DNA from: Methanobacteriota archaeon
GTDB taxonomy: Archaea > Thermoplasmatota > Poseidoniia > Poseidoniales > Thalassarchaeaceae
NCBI GenBank assembly: GCA_002725475.1
Contig: PBPH01000030.1
Span: 1-18,404, forward strand
Length of the DNA: 18,404 nucleotides
Direction: 5' to 3'
Position 1 is the stretch's first letter. Each line of letters begins with the position of its first letter. Made by a program: the position numbers and the translations under genes. Under the pieces are notes generated by a model, which worked only from the letters and a program-made list of their open reading frames with translations, was not told where the DNA came from and did no database searches. Positions 9,739 to 16,814 of this stretch are shown in pieces.

Positions 9739-10791
9739 ATGGGCATCGAGGTGTGGGTCACGGGATTTGAGCCATTTGGCAATCACAAATCAAATATTTC
9801 TCAAGAAATTGTACAATTACTTGATGGTATTAATGACACTATTTCATTGGGTGTTGCAAAAGGACCACATGCGGCAGAAAATCGTCAATCAAAAATTAAT
9901 TTCAAAGGTGAAGTTCTTTCTGTAAATCAAAAAGGTTCGTGCGTGATTGCCAAAAGGTTATCCAAAAGATTCCCACAAGCTATAGTTCACCTTGGCTTGG
10001 CTGAAGACCGTGATGCGATTTCGATTGAAGCTACTGCGTACAATGAACTTGATTTTCGAATTGCTGATAATGATGGAAGAAAAATCAGCGGAGTTAGTAT
10101 TGTCGATTCAAGACATTCTTTATTGCACTCAACAGCTCCCATCAACCTCATCATGGAAGAATTTCATGATGATGAAAGAATAGTCAAAAGTGAAGATCCT
10201 GGGAGATTTATCTGTAATGAAATTTATTTTAGGACCATAGATGCGATTGAACGAGAAGAATGTAGAGATAGAGTGGGTCGTATTGTTCCTGTTTTATTTG
10301 TTCATTTACCACCTCACGAAAAATTGCATACAGATATTCAAGTTGAATTGGTTAAAAGAATAATTGCAATTACTGTTCAAAGACCACAGATGGAGGTGGT
10401 TGGGGGGATGTTGAGAGATCATGAAAATCGATTATTAGCTGCACGAAGATCCTCACAAGAATATATGGCAGGGTTTTGGGAATTCCCTGGTGGAAAAGTA
10501 GAGAGGGGGGAATCACATGATGCTGCATTGGCTAGAGAATATTTGGAAGAGTTTGGCTGGAAAATCAAACCAGTAAGGATTTGTGAAAAATATTCCCATG
10601 CTTGGCCAGAAATGGTTGTTAATCTAACATTTTTCCTATGCGAATCGGAAGACGATTTACCGCCTGCTGTGATGACTTCGCATGATGAATATCGTTGGCT
10701 TACAGAAAATGAATTGTTGGATGTCAATTGGTTGCCGCCTGATGTTGAATTTGTCCATCGTATCAAGTCGCGTGGAATAGAGAATCTATGA
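9739..10791 (+). CDS. Fusion of pyroglutamyl-peptidase I (C15) and NUDIX hydrolase
   Basis: I chose ATG 9739 over the ATG at 9691 because MGIEVWVTGFEPFG is the normal C15 family N-terminus; this gives 350 residues. The N-terminal ~210 residues match pyroglutamyl-peptidase I, which removes N-terminal pyroglutamate from peptides. The triad is present: E97 in the GLAEDRDAISIEATAYN segment, C159 in GRFICNEIYFRT, and H189 in LFVHLPP. From residue ~218 follows a MutT-like NUDIX domain with a perfect box G-x5-E-x7-REUxEExGU at 252-274 (REYLEEFGW), the Mg-binding signature of enzymes hydrolysing nucleoside diphosphates linked to another group. Residues such as FWEFPGGK resemble 8-oxo-dGTPase types, but the substrate is unproven. 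Both active sites look intact. The stop abuts the convergent UPF0201 gene with no gap. Confidence 0.9.
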   Translation: MGIEVWVTGFEPFGNHKSNISQEIVQLLDGINDTISLGVAKGPHAAENRQSKINFKGEVLSVNQKGSCVIAKRLSKRFPQAIVHLGLAEDRDAISIEATAYNELDFRIADNDGRKISGVSIVDSRHSLLHSTAPINLIMEEFHDDERIVKSEDPGRFICNEIYFRTIDAIEREECRDRVGRIVPVLFVHLPPHEKLHTDIQVELVKRIIAITVQRPQMEVVGGMLRDHENRLLAARRSSQEYMAGFWEFPGGKVERGESHDAALAREYLEEFGWKIKPVRICEKYSHAWPEMVVNLTFFLCESEDDLPPAVMTSHDEYRWLTENELLDVNWLPPDVEFVHRIKSRGIENL

Positions 10792-11292
10792 CTAATTATT
10801 TTCTCTTTTATCTAACCATTCCACTACTTTGCCATCACGCTTCATTGAGAATTCATCCCTGACCGAACGGGGCCAATCATTCCTTCCTTCATGCCATGTT
10901 GCCTCCTCTAACCATGAAGTTAAATCGCTGCCCTTAATTGAAATTTCAATTACACCCCCTAATAATTTCTCCCCAGATAGGGCAAAAGCCACTTTGTTTG
11001 CCAAAGCGGCTTGCCTAGATATTTTGAAAATAGTTTCATCACGGTGAATATTAGCTGACATTGCATCTAGGGCCGTATCTAGTATTCTTAATTCAGAAAT
11101 CCTGTTAATGAAATTAGTCAAATCGACCTCTTCGAATATCCATTCTACTGATTTGTTTCTAAGGGGGAATGATTTTTCATCAATATCTGGTATTTCCAAA
11201 TCTGGAAAAAGTGATTCTAGAGATCTCGTAACTAATTGAGGGTCATCGGAGGGGTAAATCATAGTTGAAATGGTGGCCCCGGGTTGTTTCAT
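10792..11292 (-). CDS. UPF0201 family archaeal protein (COG1931)
   Basis: A 166-residue protein starting at ATG 11292. Family features are clear: an N-terminal strand leading into MIYPSDDPQLVTRSLESLFP, then LRILDTALDAM, a K/R-QAA-x-x-x-KV segment (SRQAALANKVAFAL), and LLGGVIEISIKG...LTSWLE. UPF0201 is found almost only in archaea, is usually about 140 residues and has no established biochemical role; an RNA-related function has been suggested from its fold, but I treat that as unproven. This copy has about 30 extra charged residues at the C-terminus (WHEGRNDWPRSVRDEF onward). It is divergent from the glycosyltransferase gene and convergent with the peptidase-NUDIX gene, with no base between the stops. 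Confidence 0.85.
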   Translation of the reverse strand: MKQPGATISTMIYPSDDPQLVTRSLESLFPDLEIPDIDEKSFPLRNKSVEWIFEEVDLTNFINRISELRILDTALDAMSANIHRDETIFKISRQAALANKVAFALSGEKLLGGVIEISIKGSDLTSWLEEATWHEGRNDWPRSVRDEFSMKRDGKVVEWLDKRENN

Positions 11293-11328
11293 CGGCGATG
11301 CGAAGAGTAACCAGATGATGAAGCCTTA

Positions 11329-11345
11329 TGCCTCTAGGAGAGGCA
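11329..11345. promoter_or_regulatory. Perfect 7-bp inverted repeat between UPF0201 and glycosyltransferase genes
   Basis: TGCCTCT and AGAGGCA flank an AGG spacer in the region between the divergent starts, 39 bases before the preferred glycosyltransferase start. It could be an operator or an RNA hairpin in the leader. If translation began at ATG 11328 it would overlap the first codons. Confidence 0.3.
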
Positions 11346-11384
11346 ATATTGACAGTCTCTCGTCTATCGGTGGTTACGATTGAG

Positions 11385-12440
11385 ATGGCTGAACCCTTTG
11401 TTGCGACCGTAGTTCCGACCTATCAAGAGGTGGAGCATATCGACCGTTGTATTCGATCTTTAATGATGCAAACTTGGCCTTCAAGCAATCATCTAATCCA
11501 TGTTGTAGATGGTGGTAGTGACGATGGGACTCTAGAAATTATCAAAACTCTCGCTAATGAATCTAAGGAGAATGGGGGGCCAGAAATCAAATTAATTGAC
11601 AACCCAGAAAGATTTGTAGCAGATGCTAGAAATCTAAGTTTATCGCAACTTCCTGATGAAGTTACCCATGTATTGGAAATGATTGGTCATGCTTGGGTCC
11701 CCCCAACTCATATTGAAGATAGAATGAGGGACTTTGAAGAATTGAAGAAGGATGCCCAAATAGGTTCTCAGAAGATTGGAGGGGTTGGCACTCTAGTTAG
11801 GGAGAGTGATCAACCTCTTGGGACTGTTGGTCGTTGGATTGAGTCAGTGTTGCAAAACCCTCTAGCAAGCGGCCGTGGCCAATTCGCTCAATTCAGTGGC
11901 CGAGAACAAACAACAATTCCACCATTCACATTGTACAATCGAATTGCACTCGAAGAAGTTGGGGGTTGGGATACAGATTTCATAACAACACAAGATTCTG
12001 AGTTAAACATGCGTCTAGTGAAAAATGGCTGGTCACTTTGGCGTTCTGATGCATCTTACTGCAGAATGGCAAAAAGAACATCAATAATTGGTTGGATTAG
12101 GTTTGGTCACCGTTATGGGTTTTGGAGAACTAAACATTTACTTAAAACTCCGCAGCGAGCTTCTATACTGGAATTTATGCCATGGATTGGATTGATATCA
12201 ACTCTTATTCTATGTTACTCTAGTTTCAATTTCTTAGGTTATCCTGCATGGAACTTTCCAATTGTAGCATATATCCTTGTTCTCACACTTCATGGGTTTT
12301 TAGAAGCGATTTCTCGTAACCAAATCACCCTCATAGTCGGGCTTCCATTAATGATTCTTTTACTTCATATTTCATTTAGTTTCGGACTTTTAGATGGCCT
12401 TCTTCGGAAAGGTAGTGCGTCTAGAGATAGAATTGGGTAG
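11385..12440 (+). CDS. Family 2 glycosyltransferase, ExoA-like, with C-terminal membrane segments
   Basis: ATG 11385 is preferred because MAEPFVATVVPTYQE is the usual GT-A beginning; ATG 11328 would add 19 unmatched residues. The length is 351 aa. Visible landmarks are VPTYQE (10-15), VVDGGSDDGT (40-49, nucleotide-sugar binding), an LIDNP segment (70-74), TQDSE with D204 (acceptor-side acidic motif), and a GWIRFGHRYGFWR stretch like the one preceding the membrane part of succinoglycan-type ExoA proteins. About three hydrophobic segments follow, from roughly residue 265 to the end. It probably transfers a sugar from a nucleotide-sugar to a lipid-linked or surface glycan at the inner face of the membrane. 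The usual DAHA metal-site motif is replaced by IGHA at 100-103. No other glycan genes are nearby, so its pathway cannot be assigned. Confidence 0.85.
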   Translation: MAEPFVATVVPTYQEVEHIDRCIRSLMMQTWPSSNHLIHVVDGGSDDGTLEIIKTLANESKENGGPEIKLIDNPERFVADARNLSLSQLPDEVTHVLEMIGHAWVPPTHIEDRMRDFEELKKDAQIGSQKIGGVGTLVRESDQPLGTVGRWIESVLQNPLASGRGQFAQFSGREQTTIPPFTLYNRIALEEVGGWDTDFITTQDSELNMRLVKNGWSLWRSDASYCRMAKRTSIIGWIRFGHRYGFWRTKHLLKTPQRASILEFMPWIGLISTLILCYSSFNFLGYPAWNFPIVAYILVLTLHGFLEAISRNQITLIVGLPLMILLLHISFSFGLLDGLLRKGSASRDRIG

Positions 12441-12515
12441 CAAATATTGAAAATATTACTCATCAAGAGGTCACAACATTGAACCCATGAAGCATGCCCC
12501 CATAACTTGGTAGCC

Positions 12516-13376
12516 ATGGCCGATGACGGTAAGAACCGATTCAATGCGTGGGCATTGTTGGTCATGCCAATCATTATTGCAGGGCTGATTGGAAGGATTA
12601 TCCCTGCAATCGATATCATATTAGTTGAAACATGGCAGATTGCCACTTACTACTGTGTAGCATTACTAATTGGTATCATATTATTTCGTCGCTCCCGTAC
12701 CGAAAAAGATCATGAATTCCATAGGGTAAGGAATATCAAGAAACTACGTAAAGCATATGTGGCCGAAGATCGAGGCCTTTGGACTAAAGCTGATTCAGCA
12801 ATGGCTCAACTTGAGAGGGATGCTGAAGGTTATGAGGCAAGTGACAAAGATCTTGTCAAGGGTAGAGAAGTAATGGAGGTACTAAGATCAAAGCGCACTA
12901 GCGAATTAGATGAAGATGCTCCTAAAGAAGATGTGAGGTCATTACTAGATGAAGAACATGTGAGGAAGTCAGCTGCTCGTTTATCTGGAGATGATGCTTC
13001 CATGCCACAACTTTCCGGGGCTGCAATTGAAATGATGCAAACTAAGAGTTCAGGTCAAACCAATGTAGATGACATGTTAGCTGAATTGGTTGCCGAGGAT
13101 AAGCGTAGAGATGAAAAGAAGCAGAAATCCGCTCCTGAGCCCAAAGAAAAAGCAAAACCCAAACCAAAGCCAAAGCCACAGCCAAAACCAGATGTTGGTG
13201 GTGGTCCGATGGGAGAGGCCGGAATTTCTCGCGAGGACAAATTGTTTGATGATTTGGGTGCTTCAATTGGCGGGGGTAAAACTGTTGGGAAGGAGACAAA
13301 GATATGTTTAGATTGTGGTGGGCGTAACCCAATCGGCAAGTCGAATTGCCACAATTGCGGTTCATCTCTAACTTGA
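12516..13376 (+). CDS. Membrane-anchored protein with K/P-rich linker and C-terminal zinc ribbon
   Basis: I use ATG 12516 (MADDGKNRF) rather than TTG 12507; this gives 286 residues. Two hydrophobic segments lie at about 10-36 and 40-60, followed by basic residues (FRRSRTEK), so the bulk is probably cytoplasmic. Next come a charged helical region, a KPKPKPKPQPKP-type linker near 210-225, and a short segment ending in a CX2C-X10-CX2C zinc ribbon (C264, C267, C278, C281). No enzymatic motif is seen. The ribbon resembles those that bind nucleic acid or protein partners. The gene ends 54 bases before dnaJ on the same strand, so cotranscription and a link to protein quality control at the membrane are possible, as inference from position alone. 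Confidence 0.7.
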   Translation: MADDGKNRFNAWALLVMPIIIAGLIGRIIPAIDIILVETWQIATYYCVALLIGIILFRRSRTEKDHEFHRVRNIKKLRKAYVAEDRGLWTKADSAMAQLERDAEGYEASDKDLVKGREVMEVLRSKRTSELDEDAPKEDVRSLLDEEHVRKSAARLSGDDASMPQLSGAAIEMMQTKSSGQTNVDDMLAELVAEDKRRDEKKQKSAPEPKEKAKPKPKPKPQPKPDVGGGPMGEAGISREDKLFDDLGASIGGGKTVGKETKICLDCGGRNPIGKSNCHNCGSSLT

Positions 13377-13430
13377 TTTGGTGGTCAGATTCAAAACCGT
13401 CGGGCTTTCAGCAGATATTAGTGGAAGGCC

Positions 13431-14582
13431 ATGTCCAAGCGAGATTACTACGATGTTCTCGGAGTTAGTCGTGATTCTAGCGATGCTGAATTGAAAAAGG
13501 CATTCAGAAGTTTGGCAAGAAAAAACCATCCCGACAAAAATCCTGATGACCCTGAGGCAGAATCACGCTTCAAAGAAATCCAAGAGGCATATGCTGTTCT
13601 TTCAAATGCTGAGCAGCGACGTAGATACGATATGTTTGGCCACGATGCACCCGGAGGAGGTCCATTTGGTCCGGGCGGTTTTGAAGGGGTAAACATTTCA
13701 TTTGATGACATATTCAACGGTGGTGGGGGTTTTGACTCATTTTTCTCACAGTTTTTTGGTGGCGGCGGCGGTTCTCATCGTTCAACTAGGGGAAATGACA
13801 TCCTTATCAGACATAGAATCTCTATGGAAATGGCAATGATTGGGGGTGAGACCGAAATTGAAGCAGATTTGTTGGTGCCATGCGATGCTTGTGATGGTCG
13901 AGCCGCTGCAACGCCCGATGGCGTCAAAACTTGTAGTACATGTTCAGGCCAAGGGCAAGTAGCCCAAAACAGGAAGGTTGGACCATTTATCCAACAAGTA
14001 GTCAGCGATTGCCCGAACTGCAATGGTTCGGGCAGAATGATTACAGATCCTTGTAAAGCATGTCGTGGCGAGGGCAGGGAGAAGAAAAATCAAACAATTC
14101 GTTTTTCAGTCCCAGCTGGTATCTCTGACGGAACTAGGATGAGGATGGGTGAGAGAGGGGAACCTAGGAGAGGTGGTGGTGGCCGCCCAGGCGATCTTTA
14201 CATTCAGGTGAACATAGATGAACATGAGTGGTATGAGAGGGATGGTTCGGATTTGCTAATGGCTTTGCCATTAGGTTATCCAGATCTTCTACTTGGAACT
14301 ACAGTTCATCTTCCACATGTAGATGGTAAAGAATTGAAAATAGTAGTGGGGCCCGGTTCAATTCCTGGAGAAACAATAGAAATTAAGGGGCGAGGTTTCC
14401 CTCAATCTCGTGGCCGAGGTCGTGGTGATGTCACAGTCTTGCTAAAACTATTCATGCCGGACAAATTCTCAAAGAAAACAAAACAGCATATCGAGCAATT
14501 AAAGGGAGAAATTGGTATTAACATTGATGAAATTGAGGATTTAGTCAAGAAAGAAGCGAGAACTCGGCGCAGAACTAGATGA
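13431..14582 (+). CDS. dnaJ: Chaperone protein DnaJ (type I Hsp40)
   Basis: A 383-residue full-length type I DnaJ. It has the J-domain at 1-70 with HPD at 33-35 (stimulates DnaK ATPase), a Gly/Phe-rich region at about 73-118, and four zinc-binding CxxC repeats at C151/C154, C168/C171, C194/C197 and C208/C211. The C-terminal substrate-binding beta-domains follow, and the end is strongly basic (KKEARTRRRTR). The first zinc repeat is slightly degenerate (CDACDGRA instead of CxxCxGxG). GGAAGG lies two bases before the ATG, an unusually short spacing. DnaJ acts with DnaK and GrpE in folding and rescue of cytoplasmic proteins. Neither partner gene is in the window, although dnaK-grpE-dnaJ clustering is common. 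The stop faces the 103-aa orphan gene two bases away. Confidence 0.95.
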   Translation: MSKRDYYDVLGVSRDSSDAELKKAFRSLARKNHPDKNPDDPEAESRFKEIQEAYAVLSNAEQRRRYDMFGHDAPGGGPFGPGGFEGVNISFDDIFNGGGGFDSFFSQFFGGGGGSHRSTRGNDILIRHRISMEMAMIGGETEIEADLLVPCDACDGRAAATPDGVKTCSTCSGQGQVAQNRKVGPFIQQVVSDCPNCNGSGRMITDPCKACRGEGREKKNQTIRFSVPAGISDGTRMRMGERGEPRRGGGGRPGDLYIQVNIDEHEWYERDGSDLLMALPLGYPDLLLGTTVHLPHVDGKELKIVVGPGSIPGETIEIKGRGFPQSRGRGRGDVTVLLKLFMPDKFSKKTKQHIEQLKGEIGINIDEIEDLVKKEARTRRRTR

Positions 14583-14584
14583 AT

Positions 14585-14896
14585 TCATTTTCCCCCTTCT
14601 GTTCTATATTGGTCGAAATGGGCTGAAATCATTGGCCAGTGATACTGAAATTTTTCTTCAGACATAAACCAAATATCATTTTGCCAATTGTTGCAAATAA
14701 TATGATACCACCATTCATAGAATTCATTTTCTGAAGCAGTCGGATTGTCTTCAAAGAAGAATTTCTTCTGAGTATATTGGTACAAGTGAATTCTATCAAT
14801 AAGATTCTTTTGAATCAAATCAATTTGCCTGGAAGAGAATTCCTGATATTTTTCACAATAGAAACTATTTATTCCATCCATATTTTCACTCACCAT
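14585..14896 (-). CDS. Hypothetical protein, last gene of the tRNA-adjacent cassette
   Basis: A 103-residue protein rich in aromatic and charged residues (EFYEWWYHIICNNWQND, a FFFEDNP stretch). It has no signal peptide, membrane segment or recognised family. It starts at ATG 14896, three bases after the TAA of the zinc-binding protein gene (arrangement TAATAAATG). No ribosome-binding site is visible, so it probably depends on translational coupling. An in-frame ATG six codons in (14881) is an alternative start. It terminates the five-gene minus-strand cassette and is convergent with dnaJ. The predicted protein is acidic to neutral and soluble. Confidence 0.6.
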   Translation of the reverse strand: MVSENMDGINSFYCEKYQEFSSRQIDLIQKNLIDRIHLYQYTQKKFFFEDNPTASENEFYEWWYHIICNNWQNDIWFMSEEKFQYHWPMISAHFDQYRTEGGK

Positions 14897-14899
14897 TTA

Positions 14900-15613
14900 T
14901 TATGCATAATTAGCTATACAAGATGGGCATTGGCCATGTTCAGTAAATTGCATCCTATCACATGTGGGGCATTCGTAGATTCTATGGCATTCACAAATAA
15001 AATTCTCCAATTCATCGTCGAAAACATGGTTTATTTCTCCGCAATTTGTGCAATTGATTACAGATGGTTGTGGTATTGGTTGTGGTAGCCCCATTGCATG
15101 AGCAAAAGTATCAACAATCTTGGCAGTTTCTACATCATTCCAACAAGCCAATACAAGTGTAGCAAGACGGTCTCCTATGGGTAATTTCTTTTCGCTTACT
15201 GCATGAATACAGACGTTATAGGTTTGATTGCCCCTGACCAAATCAACCCTGAAAGCAGGCTGGTTTGCATCATCACTCCAAGCACCAGGTAGCAAGTTGA
15301 TCTCCCAAACTCCAGTGTCGGTAATTATTCCAACAGTGTTTTCATAGTGGTAAATTCCATTTGGATTCCAATCTGAGTCATCCTCTAGTTGTTCAACAAT
15401 TGTTCCATACCATAGGATGGAATGAATGATTGGACAATTTTTCCCAGTGGGGGTTATTTTCCCATCTTTCACATAATCAATCATATCAGAAATATTCAAA
15501 ATTTCAGTAGAAAATAGTTTATTCACGGTCATACTCTGAACGTCTGGTTTTTGTTCAATTAGCCATCTATATAGGGAAATTGGTGCGCCTTTGTATAATT
15601 TATTTTCACCCAT
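14900..15613 (-). CDS. Orphan protein with eight-cysteine C-terminal zinc-binding region
   Basis: A 237-residue protein. ATG 15613 is the best start: it overlaps the stop of the preceding gene as TGATG, with GAGGTG at 15620-15625 and a six-base spacer; GTG 15622 would add three residues. Residues 1-180 form an unrecognised domain with many aromatic and acidic residues (GTIVEQLEDDSDW, GVWEINLLPGAW), possibly alpha/beta. The last ~55 residues carry eight cysteines in the pattern CX2C-X15-CXC-X5-CX2C-X10-CX2C (begins INCTNCGEINH), most likely two interleaved zinc sites. Such tails often mediate binding to nucleic acid or a partner protein. It is flanked by the cysteine peptidase and the 103-aa protein, and the overlap implies they act together. 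Function unknown. Confidence 0.7.
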   Translation of the reverse strand: MGENKLYKGAPISLYRWLIEQKPDVQSMTVNKLFSTEILNISDMIDYVKDGKITPTGKNCPIIHSILWYGTIVEQLEDDSDWNPNGIYHYENTVGIITDTGVWEINLLPGAWSDDANQPAFRVDLVRGNQTYNVCIHAVSEKKLPIGDRLATLVLACWNDVETAKIVDTFAHAMGLPQPIPQPSVINCTNCGEINHVFDDELENFICECHRIYECPTCDRMQFTEHGQCPSCIANYA

Positions 15614-16158
15614 CACAAACACCTCGGATAGCCTATTGGCACCACTCTGAAAATTCTCTTAGTTTCTCTATCTAATCTTGGATAATCATTAGCCAAACAA
15701 ACGGAACTTTGACCATGTTTTGCTGTATCAATTATCATATCTTTATGCAAGGTCACTATATGGGCAGTACACAACTTACCTTTTTCATCAGGGTCGCTAG
15801 GAGGAGTACTGGAATAGAAGCAAACTAGAAACAGGTCATTATAAGCCAATAATTCATCAATATAGTATTCTAATCTTCTAAGATCTTGATTGCAGTAGGC
15901 CAATTGCATTCCAAATGGTTCCAACGATTTTGACCATGTGTGTGGCGATTGAGAATTTATTCTTCTCATGAAATATTCCGGGCCAACATTAGCCCCAGTT
16001 GCTCTAGCAAGCATGGCTAGAGTTGTGGGTACGCAACTAGGTCCATTTTGCTTGATATGTACAATATCTAATTCATTGAAGAACGGACCATTTTCCCCAC
16101 TCACCTCACATGAGTCCCATAATGGAGCATTCGCATCAGGTTTCCAAACTACGCTCAT
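15613..16158 (-). CDS. Predicted C39/papain-like cysteine peptidase, cytoplasmic
   Basis: ATG 16158 is preferred over TTG 16164: it overlaps the upstream stop as ATGA and has GGAGG at 16166-16170, seven bases away. The 181-residue protein has an IKQNGPSCVPTTLAMLAR segment in which Q37 and C42 sit where C39/papain-like enzymes carry the oxyanion Gln and nucleophile Cys before a helix. Later, TAHIVTLHKDMIIDTAK places H133 and D144 as the likely rest of the triad (H at the start of a strand, D in the next strand). No signal peptide or membrane helix is seen, and no ABC transporter domain, unlike bacteriocin-processing C39 proteins. It could cleave a peptide, an isopeptide bond or a small neighbour protein, or act as a transglutaminase or acyltransferase. 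The fold assignment is a motif-based inference. Confidence 0.6.
   Translation of the reverse strand: MSVVWKPDANAPLWDSCEVSGENGPFFNELDIVHIKQNGPSCVPTTLAMLARATGANVGPEYFMRRINSQSPHTWSKSLEPFGMQLAYCNQDLRRLEYYIDELLAYNDLFLVCFYSSTPPSDPDEKGKLCTAHIVTLHKDMIIDTAKHGQSSVCLANDYPRLDRETKRIFRVVPIGYPRCL
15620..15625 (-). promoter_or_regulatory. Ribosome binding site deciding the start at 15613
   Basis: GAGGTG on the minus strand, complementary to the usual 16S 3' end, lies six bases before ATG 15613. It sits inside the 3' end of the peptidase gene and supports translational coupling through the TGATG overlap. Confidence 0.6.
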
Positions 16159-16352
16159 TCCCAATCCTCCTCAAAATCATCAGGCCAAGTATTTTCATCA
16201 CAACTACTTACTTCAATATCATCTTCGTTGCACTTTTTCCAATCATCTAATCTCAATTGATTTATTTGGCTTTCAATTTCCAAGTTTGCTGTAGTGGCCT
16301 CAATCAATTTTGTCAATGCAATTATTATCAATTCTATATTTTCTTTATTCAT
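16155..16352 (-). CDS. Small acidic protein, second gene of the tRNA-adjacent cassette
   Basis: A 65-residue protein starting at ATG 16352, which overlaps the GNAT gene stop as ATGA. GAGGTGA at 16357-16363 gives a four-base spacer. The N-terminal half is predicted helical (IELIIIALTKLIEATTANLE, amphipathic). The C-terminal half is acidic, with a tryptophan near the end (CDENTWPDDFEEDWE). No family is recognised. Its size, strong ribosome site and position between the acetyltransferase and the cysteine peptidase make it a plausible substrate, adaptor or inhibitor of its neighbours. That role is inference only. Confidence 0.6.
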   Translation of the reverse strand: MNKENIELIIIALTKLIEATTANLEIESQINQLRLDDWKKCNEDDIEVSSCDENTWPDDFEEDWE

Positions 16353-16789
16353 CTAATCACCTCATCATTTCTTCTCTTACCAGTAGCTCTAATTGGGTGG
16401 CAAATCCTACAGTTTGTATCCATGCATGGCCAATAATATTGATTTTCTATTGAATCGATGTGGCCTCTTTCAACCATTTTTTCCCAAAATCCTCTAGAGC
16501 ATTCTGCAGTATTCACCCATATGTGTTTGTTAGGAAAAGCCCTCCTTATGTCTGCAATCATTTTTGTTCCGTATGATTGATTCCTATCTCTGGAATCATA
16601 AACAATCACATTATGAATTTCAACCGAGTTTTTCCCAGTAAAAATCCAACAATTGCTAATAGGGCTTCTGCCATTATATATCCAGCAATTATTCTTTGCG
16701 TGATGTACCCTAAATCCTGATACTCCATTAATAGAGTAAATTCTAGGGCCATTCACATTTCCACACTTTTTTATTTTTATTTCTGTCAT
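16349..16789 (-). CDS. GNAT-like acetyltransferase, first gene of the tRNA-adjacent cassette
   Basis: A 146-residue protein starting at ATG 16789, with AAGGAG about nine bases upstream. The middle carries a GNAT motif A: a hydrophobic strand (VEIHNVIVYDSR) then RNQSYGTKMI at 69-78, matching the R/Q-x-x-G-x-G/A acetyl-CoA pyrophosphate loop with Ser in the middle glycine position. The C-terminal half has FWEKMVERGHID (101-112), typical of the GNAT motif B region. The tail adds CMDTNCRICHP, a small possible metal site not usual in GNATs, and a basic end (RATGKRRNDEVIR). The substrate is unknown; protein, peptide and small-molecule acetylation are all possible. It begins 25 bases after the 3' end of a tRNA-Arg gene and leads the overlapping cassette. 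Confidence 0.65.
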   Translation of the reverse strand: MTEIKIKKCGNVNGPRIYSINGVSGFRVHHAKNNCWIYNGRSPISNCWIFTGKNSVEIHNVIVYDSRDRNQSYGTKMIADIRRAFPNKHIWVNTAECSRGFWEKMVERGHIDSIENQYYWPCMDTNCRICHPIRATGKRRNDEVIR

Positions 16790-16814
16790 TTTTATTTCTC
16801 CTTTATTTTAGATT

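Noticed and set aside
13042..13365. Minus-strand ORFs opposite the zinc-ribbon gene
   Set aside because: They mirror the repetitive K/P-rich coding sequence on the plus strand; the plus frame has coherent membrane segments and zinc ligands.
14583..14600. Attachment-site copy of the tRNA 3' end at the far side of the cassette
   Set aside because: I looked for a repeat of the tRNA-Arg 3' end near the dnaJ stop and saw none. No integrase is present in the window, so a simple integrated element is not demonstrated.
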